Positions 7,540 through 15,164 of a stretch of 64,000 nucleotides of DNA are shown piece by piece. The notes under the pieces are model-generated. The model was not told the origin of the DNA and made no database searches. It saw nothing but the letters and a program-made list of their open reading frames with translations. The stretch covers positions 1 through 64,000 of IMG/VR virus record IMGVR_UViG_3300035703_000077. One strand, given 5' to 3'. A program made the translations under genes and the position numbers. Position 1 is the first letter of the stretch, and each line of letters starts with the position of its first letter. This DNA comes from a virus.

Positions 7540-7911
7540 CTATTTTCTTTTCTTTGCGTGATGGCGTAGTCTGCCAAATTCCGATACTCTACGTCTAAAA
7601 GATTCAGTCTTACCAGTCCAACCCTTATCAACTTGAGTAAAAAACTTTTTCTTCTCATCATCAGTCATGTCAGCAGGTGAAGATTTACCAGTTTTTTCTA
7701 ATTCTTTTCTAAAATAAGTCTGGTATTCCGTATCAGCTTCTTTTAAATTTTTGATTACATTTGCTTCAGAGACCGGAACGCAATTTGGAACTTCTTTACC
7801 ATCTTTCATTTTCATTCCAACTTGCGTATAACCTTCCCAACAAGGATTTTCATTTAATTCTTTGATGGTTTCTCTTATCATTTCTCTTAATTGTGATTTT
7901 GTAATTTTCAT
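7540..7911 (-). CDS. Tagged two-module protein, probable capsid cargo
   Basis: The 123-residue protein begins with MKITKSQLREMIRETIKE, nearly identical to the tag of the leucine-rich-repeat-like gene. A first module follows (NPCWEGYTQVGMKMKDGKEV, PNCVPVSEA) with two Cys, of a type found in many phage proteins. A second module (EADTEYQTYFRKELEKTG, KKKFFTQVDKGWTGK) ends in a basic tail, HHAKKRK. Between them NLKE before A is a fitting prohead-protease site. I expect three cleavage products. No enzyme is recognised, and the basic end suggests nucleic-acid contact. It directly precedes the protease gene. Confidence 0.6.
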   Translation of the reverse strand: MKITKSQLREMIRETIKELNENPCWEGYTQVGMKMKDGKEVPNCVPVSEANVIKNLKEADTEYQTYFRKELEKTGKSSPADMTDDEKKKFFTQVDKGWTGKTESFRRRVSEFGRLRHHAKKRK

Positions 7912-7912
7912 T
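7891..7912 (-). repeat. 22-bp direct repeat, copy 2, coding the shared tag start
   Basis: Identical to 6863-6884 over 22 bases. It covers the start codon and the first tag codons of the 123-residue protein. Confidence 0.75.
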
Positions 7913-7943
7913 TTTGTAATTCCTTTTATTATATAAGTAAAAC

Positions 7944-8396
7944 TTATTTAGATAATTGTTTAATTTTTTCGGATAATGTTTTTATTCTCTCACTTATTGC
8001 ACCAAGATGTTTCTGTGTTCTTTTCCAATAATTATTTGGCTCAAGCTCGTTTTCATTTTTAATTCTACCATACCATTCAACAAACTTTTCCATTTCGGTG
8101 AGTTGATTTCTTAACTCTCGTATTCCAACTCCAATTTTTTGATTTGGAGTTTTTCTTTCTTTTTTAAGTTTCAACCAACGATTTTCTACTAATTTATCCT
8201 TTGATTCTTTAAATTCTTTAAATGTAGTATATCCAGTTAAATTAGCTAAACGTTCTACTCTATCATCGTCTTTTTTACCAAACGCAAATGGAGTGTTGTA
8301 TCCTGATATATTACCAGTTACACTAATTTCTTCTAACTCATCTTCCATTTCTTTTATGGTTTGTCTAATAAACTCTCTTAACTTATTTGCTTTCAT
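7944..8396 (-). CDS. Tagged helical protein, probable capsid cargo
   Basis: The 150-residue protein opens with MKANKLREFIRQTIKEME, a variant of the shared tag, then ELEEISVTGNISGYNTPFAF, a segment I have met in other phage head-region proteins. The rest is strongly helical and charged (residues about 60-150) and may form a coiled coil. No catalytic residues are visible. Its ATG overlaps the stop of the preceding gene as ATGA, so the pair is translationally coupled. Confidence 0.6.
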   Translation of the reverse strand: MKANKLREFIRQTIKEMEDELEEISVTGNISGYNTPFAFGKKDDDRVERLANLTGYTTFKEFKESKDKLVENRWLKLKKERKTPNQKIGVGIRELRNQLTEMEKFVEWYGRIKNENELEPNNYWKRTQKHLGAISERIKTLSEKIKQLSK

Positions 8397-9265
8397 TTTA
8401 ATTTATCTCCAATTTCCTTTGCTAATTCATATGATAACATTAACATAGATACATTGTCATCCGACACAACTTTATTTACTTTAATATCTTCCATTATTTT
8501 AATGGTTTCATTTAGCTTAATATTAGTTGTTTTGTCACAAATTTGCTCATTAAGTTTTTTTAACTTTAAAATTGAATTTTTCAATTCAGTTTTGTAATAT
8601 TCAACAAAACCAGTAGTATTACTTATATTATTTATATACTGCTCTAATAATTTTTTTTGATTCTTGCTTAATTTCGTAGTGTATTTTTTATTAAAATTTT
8701 CAACCAAAATTTTATAAGTAAGTAATCTTAAATCTTTATCTTGGTTTGAGAAAGTTTTTAATATTGCTGACTCTTCAATTTTATCTTTATTTTTTGTTTG
8801 AGTATTTGAAATGTGCTCAATGAGAGTAACTTTAGCATCAAACTTATCTTTAATATTGAATGAATTTGTATTATTTGATTCAAACAATTTATAAATAGAT
8901 GCCAATTGACGATAATTAGTTAATGGATACGATAAAAACTTATCTAAATCAAATGATTCTTTAATAGTCTTAATAAGTTCATACTTTTCTCTAATTAATT
9001 TTTTATCATTTATTTTCTTTCGCTCTTCACATACTACATCTATAAACTTTTCAGCACTATTTTCTGTTTTGTATTTTTCTTTGAGTAACAATTCGTATAA
9101 TCGCAATTCCTTAGATAATTCAGTTTTTTTATTAAAGAATTCGTGTAAAATACGCTTGGATTTACCAACGGTATCCCCATTTATAACCTCCAAAGTTATT
9201 TGTCTAACTAATAATTCAAATAAAATACCTGTATTTTTGAATTTTGAATGTTTTAATTTTTTCAT
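8393..9265 (-). CDS. Conserved T4-like phage protein next to the portal, unknown function
   Basis: The protein has 290 residues if started at the ATG giving MKKLKHSKFKNTGILFELLV. A TTG four codons further upstream is possible but less likely. The opening is highly characteristic of a family found beside the portal gene in aquatic T4-like phages. The rest is Lys- and Asn-rich and helical, with no known domain. Its place between gp20 and gp21 is where T4 keeps the small core proteins 67 and 68, so it may be part of the prohead core or its initiation complex. This is inferred from position. Confidence 0.6.
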   Translation of the reverse strand: MKKLKHSKFKNTGILFELLVRQITLEVINGDTVGKSKRILHEFFNKKTELSKELRLYELLLKEKYKTENSAEKFIDVVCEERKKINDKKLIREKYELIKTIKESFDLDKFLSYPLTNYRQLASIYKLFESNNTNSFNIKDKFDAKVTLIEHISNTQTKNKDKIEESAILKTFSNQDKDLRLLTYKILVENFNKKYTTKLSKNQKKLLEQYINNISNTTGFVEYYKTELKNSILKLKKLNEQICDKTTNIKLNETIKIMEDIKVNKVVSDDNVSMLMLSYELAKEIGDKLK

Positions 9266-9303
9266 TTCTTTTTCCAATTATCTATTATATAAATATAACA
9301 TTA

Positions 9304-11058
9304 TTATAAATCCATATAATCGATCAAATTATCCTCATTTAATATTGTTTTTTTATTATTTCTACTCTTCAAAAAGTTTAAAATTTTGTTTTTTGGAATA
9401 GATTCGGATACTCTATTTCGATTTTTGTGATTTTCCTTGTCACCCAATGGATCTCTACCATATGGATGTCTATCTTTTCTATAAGAACTTGTGTCCTTTG
9501 GTCGACCACCCCCATTGCCATCATTTGGTTTGTTTCTGCCATCTTCTATTTCTTTTTTTATCCTATGTATTTCTTCTTCAACATCGGTTGCGCTTCTATT
9601 TTCTTCGGCAGCTGGATCGGTTCCTTCATTTTCAATTGTATTATATCTATATTTTTCCATTAAATCTCTAATGATCTTACCGCGCTCCTCTTTGGCTTCA
9701 TTATCACCAATATTCATAATATTTTTATAAATCCAATCATCAGACACCATCTTAATTTCTTTCATATCACGAACCAATGAAACTTTGGTTGCCCATAAAT
9801 TAATCTTTTCTTGTTCGTATATTGTGGATGAGTTAGTTAGTGTTAAATTAAAATCAGTTAATCTATCATCAGTAACTCCTTGTGTATATAAGTGTATAAT
9901 AGCTATTTTAGTTAATTCACTCTCAAGTATACGCTGTATGCGCTCTATCGTTCTAGCAAATCTAACATCGTGCGCTGCAAGAGTTGCTTTACCAGATAAA
10001 TCTTCTTCGTAAGATAAGTATGCCTTTGGAACTTTAAGTGCTGCAAATAATCTTTTTTGCAAATACTCAATATCTTCAATGGCAGCATATTCAAGACCTG
10101 CCAAATTCTCAATGGATGTTCCACTATCACCACCCCTAACCGGTAAAAAGAAATCCTCGGTTAAGTTTTGCATATTAAATTTTAAATTATAGTCACCCGT
10201 TCTCTTATCAACCAATTCGGCTTTTTTCATTTTATTCATTATTTTTTGCATAAAATTATCAATTTCGGTTGGATTTATACCACCAATATCAATTTTAAAT
10301 ATGCGTTTTTCGGGTGCTCTCATTATTCTATGAATAAGCATAGCATCTTCCATCAGGGTTAATTGTTTCCAAATACGTCTAGCATTTTCTAACATAGATT
10401 TACCATATGGTAAAAAGTTTGTATCAGCTAATAATCTAAAATGTGCCATTTCAAAGTTATCATACTCACCCCTACCTAGCGGATCTTGTTCTACTTTAAA
10501 TTTAACTTTGTTTGGATCTTCACTATCCCAACCTTCCAATCTTTCGGTATAATAAACTGATTGTGGATGTACATTTATTATTCCTAAATTTTCAGATATT
10601 TCCAATGCCATATAAAAATCACCATATTTGGCTAAATTTCTAGTCCACGGCCACAAATTAAACTCAATGTTCATTATATCATAGAATAAATTGTGTAATC
10701 TATCTTTAATGTCATCATCATTGGATTGAATCATCAATACGTCGCCAAATTCATTTTTGGTAGTAGCTTCATCAGCCATAACGTCCAATGCAGATGCAAT
10801 AATTGAGTCAGAATCCATTGCATCATAATCTCTAAACAATCTATGTCTATTATATTGATATGCCATTGCCATATCGGCAGTATTGTATTCATAATTTTTA
10901 TGAAGACGCATAAATCTATCTTGCAAAACATTAATATTAGTTTGCTGTCTTTCATTAAAATCTATTACTTTAATTTTACCATCTTTGTCTTTAATGACAA
11001 CGTCATTTGAAAACATTGATCGTAGCCTGTCTAACCAAGTTTTATCATTATTAGCCAT
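9304..11058 (-). CDS. 20: Portal vertex protein gp20
   Basis: This is the 584-residue portal subunit, a dodecamer at the head vertex through which DNA is packaged and ejected. Family features include the start DKTWLDRLRSMFSND, the segment MAYQYNRHRLFRDYDAMDSD, DEATTKNEFGDVLMI, and the central RIMRAPEKRIFKIDIG. T4 gp20 is 524 residues. The extra length is mostly a polar, low-complexity C-terminal tail (about 490-584) rich in Glu, Asn, Arg and Gly. It ends with ILNEDNLIDYMDL, where LNE resembles a prohead-protease site. It directly follows a cupin-like gene with a 3-base gap. Confidence 0.93.
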   Translation of the reverse strand: MANNDKTWLDRLRSMFSNDVVIKDKDGKIKVIDFNERQQTNINVLQDRFMRLHKNYEYNTADMAMAYQYNRHRLFRDYDAMDSDSIIASALDVMADEATTKNEFGDVLMIQSNDDDIKDRLHNLFYDIMNIEFNLWPWTRNLAKYGDFYMALEISENLGIINVHPQSVYYTERLEGWDSEDPNKVKFKVEQDPLGRGEYDNFEMAHFRLLADTNFLPYGKSMLENARRIWKQLTLMEDAMLIHRIMRAPEKRIFKIDIGGINPTEIDNFMQKIMNKMKKAELVDKRTGDYNLKFNMQNLTEDFFLPVRGGDSGTSIENLAGLEYAAIEDIEYLQKRLFAALKVPKAYLSYEEDLSGKATLAAHDVRFARTIERIQRILESELTKIAIIHLYTQGVTDDRLTDFNLTLTNSSTIYEQEKINLWATKVSLVRDMKEIKMVSDDWIYKNIMNIGDNEAKEERGKIIRDLMEKYRYNTIENEGTDPAAEENRSATDVEEEIHRIKKEIEDGRNKPNDGNGGGRPKDTSSYRKDRHPYGRDPLGDKENHKNRNRVSESIPKNKILNFLKSRNNKKTILNEDNLIDYMDL

Positions 11059-11061
11059 ATA

Positions 11062-11325
11062 TTATATTTCTTTTATTCTTATAGTTAAAGGTGTTTTACC
11101 TTTTATAACTCTGTGGAACATTTCCTTTGGTATTTCTATTGTCATACCTTCTTTTAGTTGGACAGGAACTTTATTATCCATTTGCAATTCCCAACCTTCA
11201 CCTTTTAAAATTTCTACAATTCTATCTTTCTTATCTCTATGCCATACCAATTCGTGTCCGTCAACATTTTCATCAAATGTTCGTATAATGTGATTTTTAT
11301 TTTTTATCTGTCTGTATGGCTTCAT
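11062..11325 (-). CDS. Small cupin-like protein
   Basis: The 87-residue protein has the beta-strand pattern of a single cupin barrel: ELVWHRDKKDRIVEILKGEG, a Gly turn, then IPKEMFHRVIKGKTPLTIRI. Homologous small cupins sit beside the portal gene in other T4-like phages, and no role is established. The His residues (H29, H71 region) could hold a metal, although the classical full cupin motif is not complete. It is packed tightly between gp20 and the tagged gene upstream. Confidence 0.6.
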   Translation of the reverse strand: MKPYRQIKNKNHIIRTFDENVDGHELVWHRDKKDRIVEILKGEGWELQMDNKVPVQLKEGMTIEIPKEMFHRVIKGKTPLTIRIKEI

Positions 11326-11328
11326 AAA

Positions 11329-11892
11329 TTACCAATAAGTATTCATATTTTTACTACCACCAAGTAACTTCCAATATCTTGGGATATTGCAACTCCAATA
11401 ACCAGCTGAAGTTCTATCTTTTTTATTTTTACAATCGTGTCTATCCGCAAATGCGCGTCTTGCTTCTGGGTTATTAATCTTGGCCGTTAGCCCACCTTTT
11501 GCATCTCCAAAATTTACTTTTACCACATTGCCTTTTTCATTTTTAACATATACTTGATACTTTTTAGGTCCAGATGATCTAGATGGCTTGTTTAATTCAA
11601 CATCTCTACCTTGATATTCGGCTTCTTTAATAATTGTTGGAAAATCTAATAAAACTTTCTTACCCTCATAGATTCCAACCTTACCCAAATCAGTTTTTAA
11701 AAACCATTGATCCATTTGGTTTATTTCTTGTAATAACCCATTATTATACAATTTTCTGGCTTCATTAAATAATTTAAAGAATTCAAGTGATCCACTGCGA
11801 AATATATTTTCAGATATAGGTATTTTATTATCTAAATGATATTTCATACCTTCGCTTAATAATTTAGTAATATTTTCATTTAACAATTTCAT
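11329..11892 (-). CDS. Tagged protein with a phage Cys/His module, probable capsid cargo
   Basis: I start at the ATG giving MKLLNENITKLLSEGMKYHL, 187 residues. The frame extends 22 codons further upstream without a better start. LLSE before G is a near-perfect prohead-protease site. A second one, IIKE before A, comes before the C-terminal module, which reads KYQVYVKNEKGNVVKVNFGD and then RRAFADRHDCKNKK and GYWSCNIPRYW. The paired His/Cys residues suggest a small metal-binding fold. I know this module from other phage head proteins but no function for it. The gene lies between terminase and portal, where T4 places the tail sheath and tube genes. Confidence 0.6.
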   Translation of the reverse strand: MKLLNENITKLLSEGMKYHLDNKIPISENIFRSGSLEFFKLFNEARKLYNNGLLQEINQMDQWFLKTDLGKVGIYEGKKVLLDFPTIIKEAEYQGRDVELNKPSRSSGPKKYQVYVKNEKGNVVKVNFGDAKGGLTAKINNPEARRAFADRHDCKNKKDRTSAGYWSCNIPRYWKLLGGSKNMNTYW

Positions 11893-11917
11893 AAACATAA
11901 ATATATAATTTATTAAA

Positions 11918-13492
11918 TTATTTAAATAACCATCTAATATCTTCTTTGCTATCACCAACTTCTATTGAATATGGGTCTTCATTATTCCCATTTTGCACAT
12001 ACATACCAACTGAATAAGATGATATATTTTCTAATGCTTTAGTCGTAATGTTAATTCCCTCTTGTTTTAATCTAATAGCCGTGTCTCTAATCCATAATGA
12101 TATTGAAAATGCCATAACAAGGTCATCATTGTAGCCTTGCATTGCCTGTGCCTTTGAGTTTTTCCAAATAAATACAAATAATTCATCTATAAGTCGTGTT
12201 GATTTTATTGTAATCGCCTTTGACGTTAAATACTCATCTAGTTTGGATATAATAAGTGGTCTAGTGCGTGATGTAGTTGAAAAACCTGCAACCAAATTAC
12301 GTTCAGACGCATTTATTTTGTTTGTCAATTGACGTTGTGTATCTACATAACGTAAATCCTTACTCATATAAAACAAATTGCCATAATTTCTATCAATACA
12401 TTGCTGAATAGTTGCCCAACCAACGTTTGAATTTTCTATCACTAAAAGTGCATCGTTATATTCAGTTGCAAGTGAAACCAAAAAGTTACCAAAGTCTTTT
12501 GTATCCATCTTACCTTTGTATTCTGCAACTTGGGTTAGATTTACTATGTCTATAACTTGAGCACCTGAATAGTCAGATGCATCACCCCTAGCAACGTCCG
12601 CACATACAATATAGGTTCCACTTGTGTTTGGATATTCCCATATCCATAAATTACCATCAATACCACGCTTTTCTTGTGGTTCTTCAATGTGTGTATTTTT
12701 ATAAAACATTAAAATATCAGGATCTATTACATTATCACCCGAGCTTATAAACGAACAATCACATTCTTGTGCTGCGGCTTTAACTCCTAATAATCGGTCT
12801 TGCTCATCTCTCCATCGTTTGTCTCGCTCTGGATGGACTGACCAATGCAATTTTGTTGTCATAAACCCATTTAGTCCATTTTCAGCATCCATCCAAGTTT
12901 TGTGAAACCAGTTTCCAACACCATTTGGCGTAGAAAGTGCAATACAACTACCACCTGTAGATAACGTAGATTGTGCAGAAATCCAAATTTCTTCGGCAAC
13001 ATCAATAAACGCAGCCTCATCAAAAACTAAAAGTGAAAGTGCTTCAGATCTACCTGCGTCTGGTGAAGATGCGATTGCTTTAATTTGAGATCCATTTGCT
13101 AAACGCAACGATAATTTATTATCTTCCGCAGCCGCACCTCGTAACCACGTTGGTAATAAGTCGTGCATCACCCTAACTTTTGTAACCAAATTTTTAGCAA
13201 CTTCTTGCTTTGTTGCAATAATCAAAACATTAAAATCATTATTAAATAACATTTTCCACAATGAAAACCCAGCAACCAATGTAGAAATACCAGTTTGGCG
13301 TGATTTTAAAACAATATTAAATCTATTGTCTTTAAAATTTACTAAAGTTTTTTCTTGAAATGGGTATAGATGAAATGGGATTTTACCTCTAATTGGATGC
13401 TGTATTTTACAATATTTTTTCATAAAATACACAGGATCTACTGCACATTTTTTATAATCATCCGCAATTAAGTCTTTTAATGATTTTGACAT
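11918..13492 (-). CDS. 17: Large terminase subunit gp17
   Basis: This is the 524-residue DNA-packaging motor with N-terminal ATPase and C-terminal nuclease domains. The Walker A is LKSRQTGIST (63-71), the Walker B is LLVFDEA (154-160), and the coupling motif is ALSTPNGVGNW (185-195). Nuclease acidic residues are probably D299 (CADVARGD), E353 (VIENSNVG) and D456/D457 (GYNDDLVMAFS). T4 gp17 has 610 residues, so this is a shorter version. The leader contains AAAGG and AGGG stretches. The gene immediately downstream is a tagged cargo-type gene and not a sheath gene. Confidence 0.95.
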   Translation of the reverse strand: MSKSLKDLIADDYKKCAVDPVYFMKKYCKIQHPIRGKIPFHLYPFQEKTLVNFKDNRFNIVLKSRQTGISTLVAGFSLWKMLFNNDFNVLIIATKQEVAKNLVTKVRVMHDLLPTWLRGAAAEDNKLSLRLANGSQIKAIASSPDAGRSEALSLLVFDEAAFIDVAEEIWISAQSTLSTGGSCIALSTPNGVGNWFHKTWMDAENGLNGFMTTKLHWSVHPERDKRWRDEQDRLLGVKAAAQECDCSFISSGDNVIDPDILMFYKNTHIEEPQEKRGIDGNLWIWEYPNTSGTYIVCADVARGDASDYSGAQVIDIVNLTQVAEYKGKMDTKDFGNFLVSLATEYNDALLVIENSNVGWATIQQCIDRNYGNLFYMSKDLRYVDTQRQLTNKINASERNLVAGFSTTSRTRPLIISKLDEYLTSKAITIKSTRLIDELFVFIWKNSKAQAMQGYNDDLVMAFSISLWIRDTAIRLKQEGINITTKALENISSYSVGMYVQNGNNEDPYSIEVGDSKEDIRWLFK

Positions 13493-13503
13493 ATACCCTA
13501 CCT

Positions 13504-14097
13504 TTATTTTAGTGGAACGTAATACTTAATTCCCATATATGGTTTTATTGTGCTATTCAATGGATTTGATGTCAAACCAAAGTCTAAACCATAAATTGTT
13601 TTAGATTTTGTTTTTAATATTATAGAGCCAGTTGCGTTATTGAACAAATTACTACCACCAAATCCAACACCACCGCCGATATAAAATTCAGTTCTTGGTG
13701 GTTGTATTATTGTAATTTCTTTCGTTATATATACAGAATTTAGTGAAGCATTTACATTTCTGTTTAAAATACTATTTTCAGTTACGGTATCTGTAACAAT
13801 AACAAACCCGTGTTCTTTAAAATTAAGAGTATCTACATACTCAAACTTTGAATAATAATCTTTTATAACTTGGGAGGTATCAATGTAAATTGGAACCTTT
13901 AATGTTTCAACTCTAGTTCTAAATATTGTGCTTCCTTTTTTAAATATCGTAGTATCTTTTGTTACAACTAATGTATCTATTTTAACTTCTTCTATTGGTT
14001 TTTGGCTTTCAATTACACTTATTCTGTATAAGAAAAATGAACTTAACCCTATTAAAAATAGTATTAAAAAAAATCTAAAATCAAACGATGATTTCAT
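13504..14097 (-). CDS. N-terminally anchored membrane protein, DUF6808-like, possible lysis role
   Basis: The 197-residue protein has one hydrophobic N-terminal helix (residues about 8-25), then a periplasmic-type part with many DT/VDT repeats (KIDTLVVTKDTTIF, VPIYIDTSQVIKDYYSKFEY). It ends with a Gly-rich beta part, FYIGGGVGFGGSNLF to YMGIKYYVPLK. This resembles a protein type I recall from Bacteroidota phages (DUF6808), sometimes placed in lysis cassettes. A spanin-like or envelope role is possible but unproven. A strong AAAGGAG site lies seven bases before the ATG. The start overlaps the preceding gene by 17 bases. Confidence 0.5.
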   Translation of the reverse strand: MKSSFDFRFFLILFLIGLSSFFLYRISVIESQKPIEEVKIDTLVVTKDTTIFKKGSTIFRTRVETLKVPIYIDTSQVIKDYYSKFEYVDTLNFKEHGFVIVTDTVTENSILNRNVNASLNSVYITKEITIIQPPRTEFYIGGGVGFGGSNLFNNATGSIILKTKSKTIYGLDFGLTSNPLNSTIKPYMGIKYYVPLK

Positions 14098-14749
14098 AAT
14101 TAAACTCCTTTAATTTATTATATGCTTCTTTGTTTATTTTTATAACCATATCAAGTTGATCCTTTACCAAGTTAATTTCAGTTAACATATCTGCTTTTAT
14201 TTCATCAATCGGTTTGTCCAATTTCCAAGTTTGAGTTGTGCCGTCTGAATTAACATAGGTATATTCTTGTTTAACTTCACTATATGCTTGATTTAAATTA
14301 TCTAATATTTCTTGGGCTTCTTTAATCATATCTTGTGATACTCGCCAGGTTTTGTAAGTTTCCCAGTTTCCGTCAACTCGTATGGGGTGCTCCAACTCAC
14401 TCAAACAAGATGAGCAGTAACTATATTTTTCAATTACCTTTTTATCTGTTTTTGAGTATTTACCAGTTTTAGAACAAGTTGACCGGGAACATCTTGTTTT
14501 TTCGTACAATTGGTTTCTAACTTCAGACATAATGTCTGTCAATTTTGATTTCTTTACTTTAAATCCTTCTTTTTGTTCCCAAATTTTACCATCTTCATCC
14601 TCCCATACGTCGCCAACTTTTCTAGTAGGTGTATCTTTTATTTTAGTGTACCCAACTTTAATATCACTATCATATTCACCCGTATGTATCATTTCAACGA
14701 GTTTTCTACGTGTTGGGTGCATAAATTTATTATTAAACTCTTTAGCCAT
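14081..14749 (-). CDS. Zinc-finger and coiled-coil protein upstream of the terminase
   Basis: The 222-residue protein has a likely four-Cys zinc site (C87, C92, C112, C115: CSRSTCSKTG, YCSSCLSELE) and a helical C-terminal half (about 130-222) that could be a coiled coil. An early segment, GDVWEDEDGKIWEQKEGF, precedes the Cys cluster. The gene begins a transcript just after a terminator and is followed by the anchored protein and gp17. The position would suit a small terminase partner (gp16), but I see no recognisable gp16 sequence and the zinc site is not typical for it. Confidence 0.5.
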   Translation of the reverse strand: MAKEFNNKFMHPTRRKLVEMIHTGEYDSDIKVGYTKIKDTPTRKVGDVWEDEDGKIWEQKEGFKVKKSKLTDIMSEVRNQLYEKTRCSRSTCSKTGKYSKTDKKVIEKYSYCSSCLSELEHPIRVDGNWETYKTWRVSQDMIKEAQEILDNLNQAYSEVKQEYTYVNSDGTTQTWKLDKPIDEIKADMLTEINLVKDQLDMVIKINKEAYNKLKEFNYEIIV

Positions 14750-14791
14750 ATTAATTAAACTATTACTATTATATATAAGTATATATAAAAC

Positions 14792-14820
14792 AAAAAAACC
14801 TCTATTTTTAGTAGAGGTTT
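14792..14820 (-). terminator. Intrinsic terminator closing the polyprotein transcript
   Basis: A perfect 9-bp stem (AAACCTCTA with TAGAGGTTT) and a 7-base loop are followed on the minus strand by a run of T. It lies about 25 bases past the stop of the 102-residue gene. Confidence 0.85.
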
Positions 14821-14844
14821 AGTGTTGAGATGTGTTCATTTGTT

Positions 14845-15153
14845 TTATAATGACTTTACTACTCTCACAAATGTATTAAAATCTTCAATATCTTTACCAA
14901 TTTGTCTTTCATAACCGAACTCATTATCACCTAAATAGAATGAACCTTGATTGTTTATCATAGCATTGCCTATAGGTATATACCATTGAGCCGTCACTGC
15001 AACTTTCATTATACCTATTTTAGTATTTTTAACTAGTATAGCTTCTATGTAATTTCTAGTTTTTTCCATTTTAAAACCCAATGACTTTAACGTCTTAACT
15101 TGATTTTCCATTTCAGTATCTTCTATTTCATTAATTATTCTTTTTAATTTCAT
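14845..15153 (-). CDS. Small tagged protein downstream of the polyprotein
   Basis: The 102-residue protein of unknown function begins MKLKRIINEIEDTEMENQV, a shorter variant of the amphipathic tag with INE as a possible prohead-protease site. The rest is a small alpha/beta domain (KIGIMKVAVTAQWYIPIG, GSFYLGDNEFGYERQIG). It has an AAGGAA ribosome binding site and sits 11 bases after the polyprotein gene. The two share a transcript ended by the hairpin at 14792-14820. I infer a further cargo or accessory protein of the polyprotein. Confidence 0.55.
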   Translation of the reverse strand: MKLKRIINEIEDTEMENQVKTLKSLGFKMEKTRNYIEAILVKNTKIGIMKVAVTAQWYIPIGNAMINNQGSFYLGDNEFGYERQIGKDIEDFNTFVRVVKSL

Positions 15154-15164
15154 ATTATTCCTTA

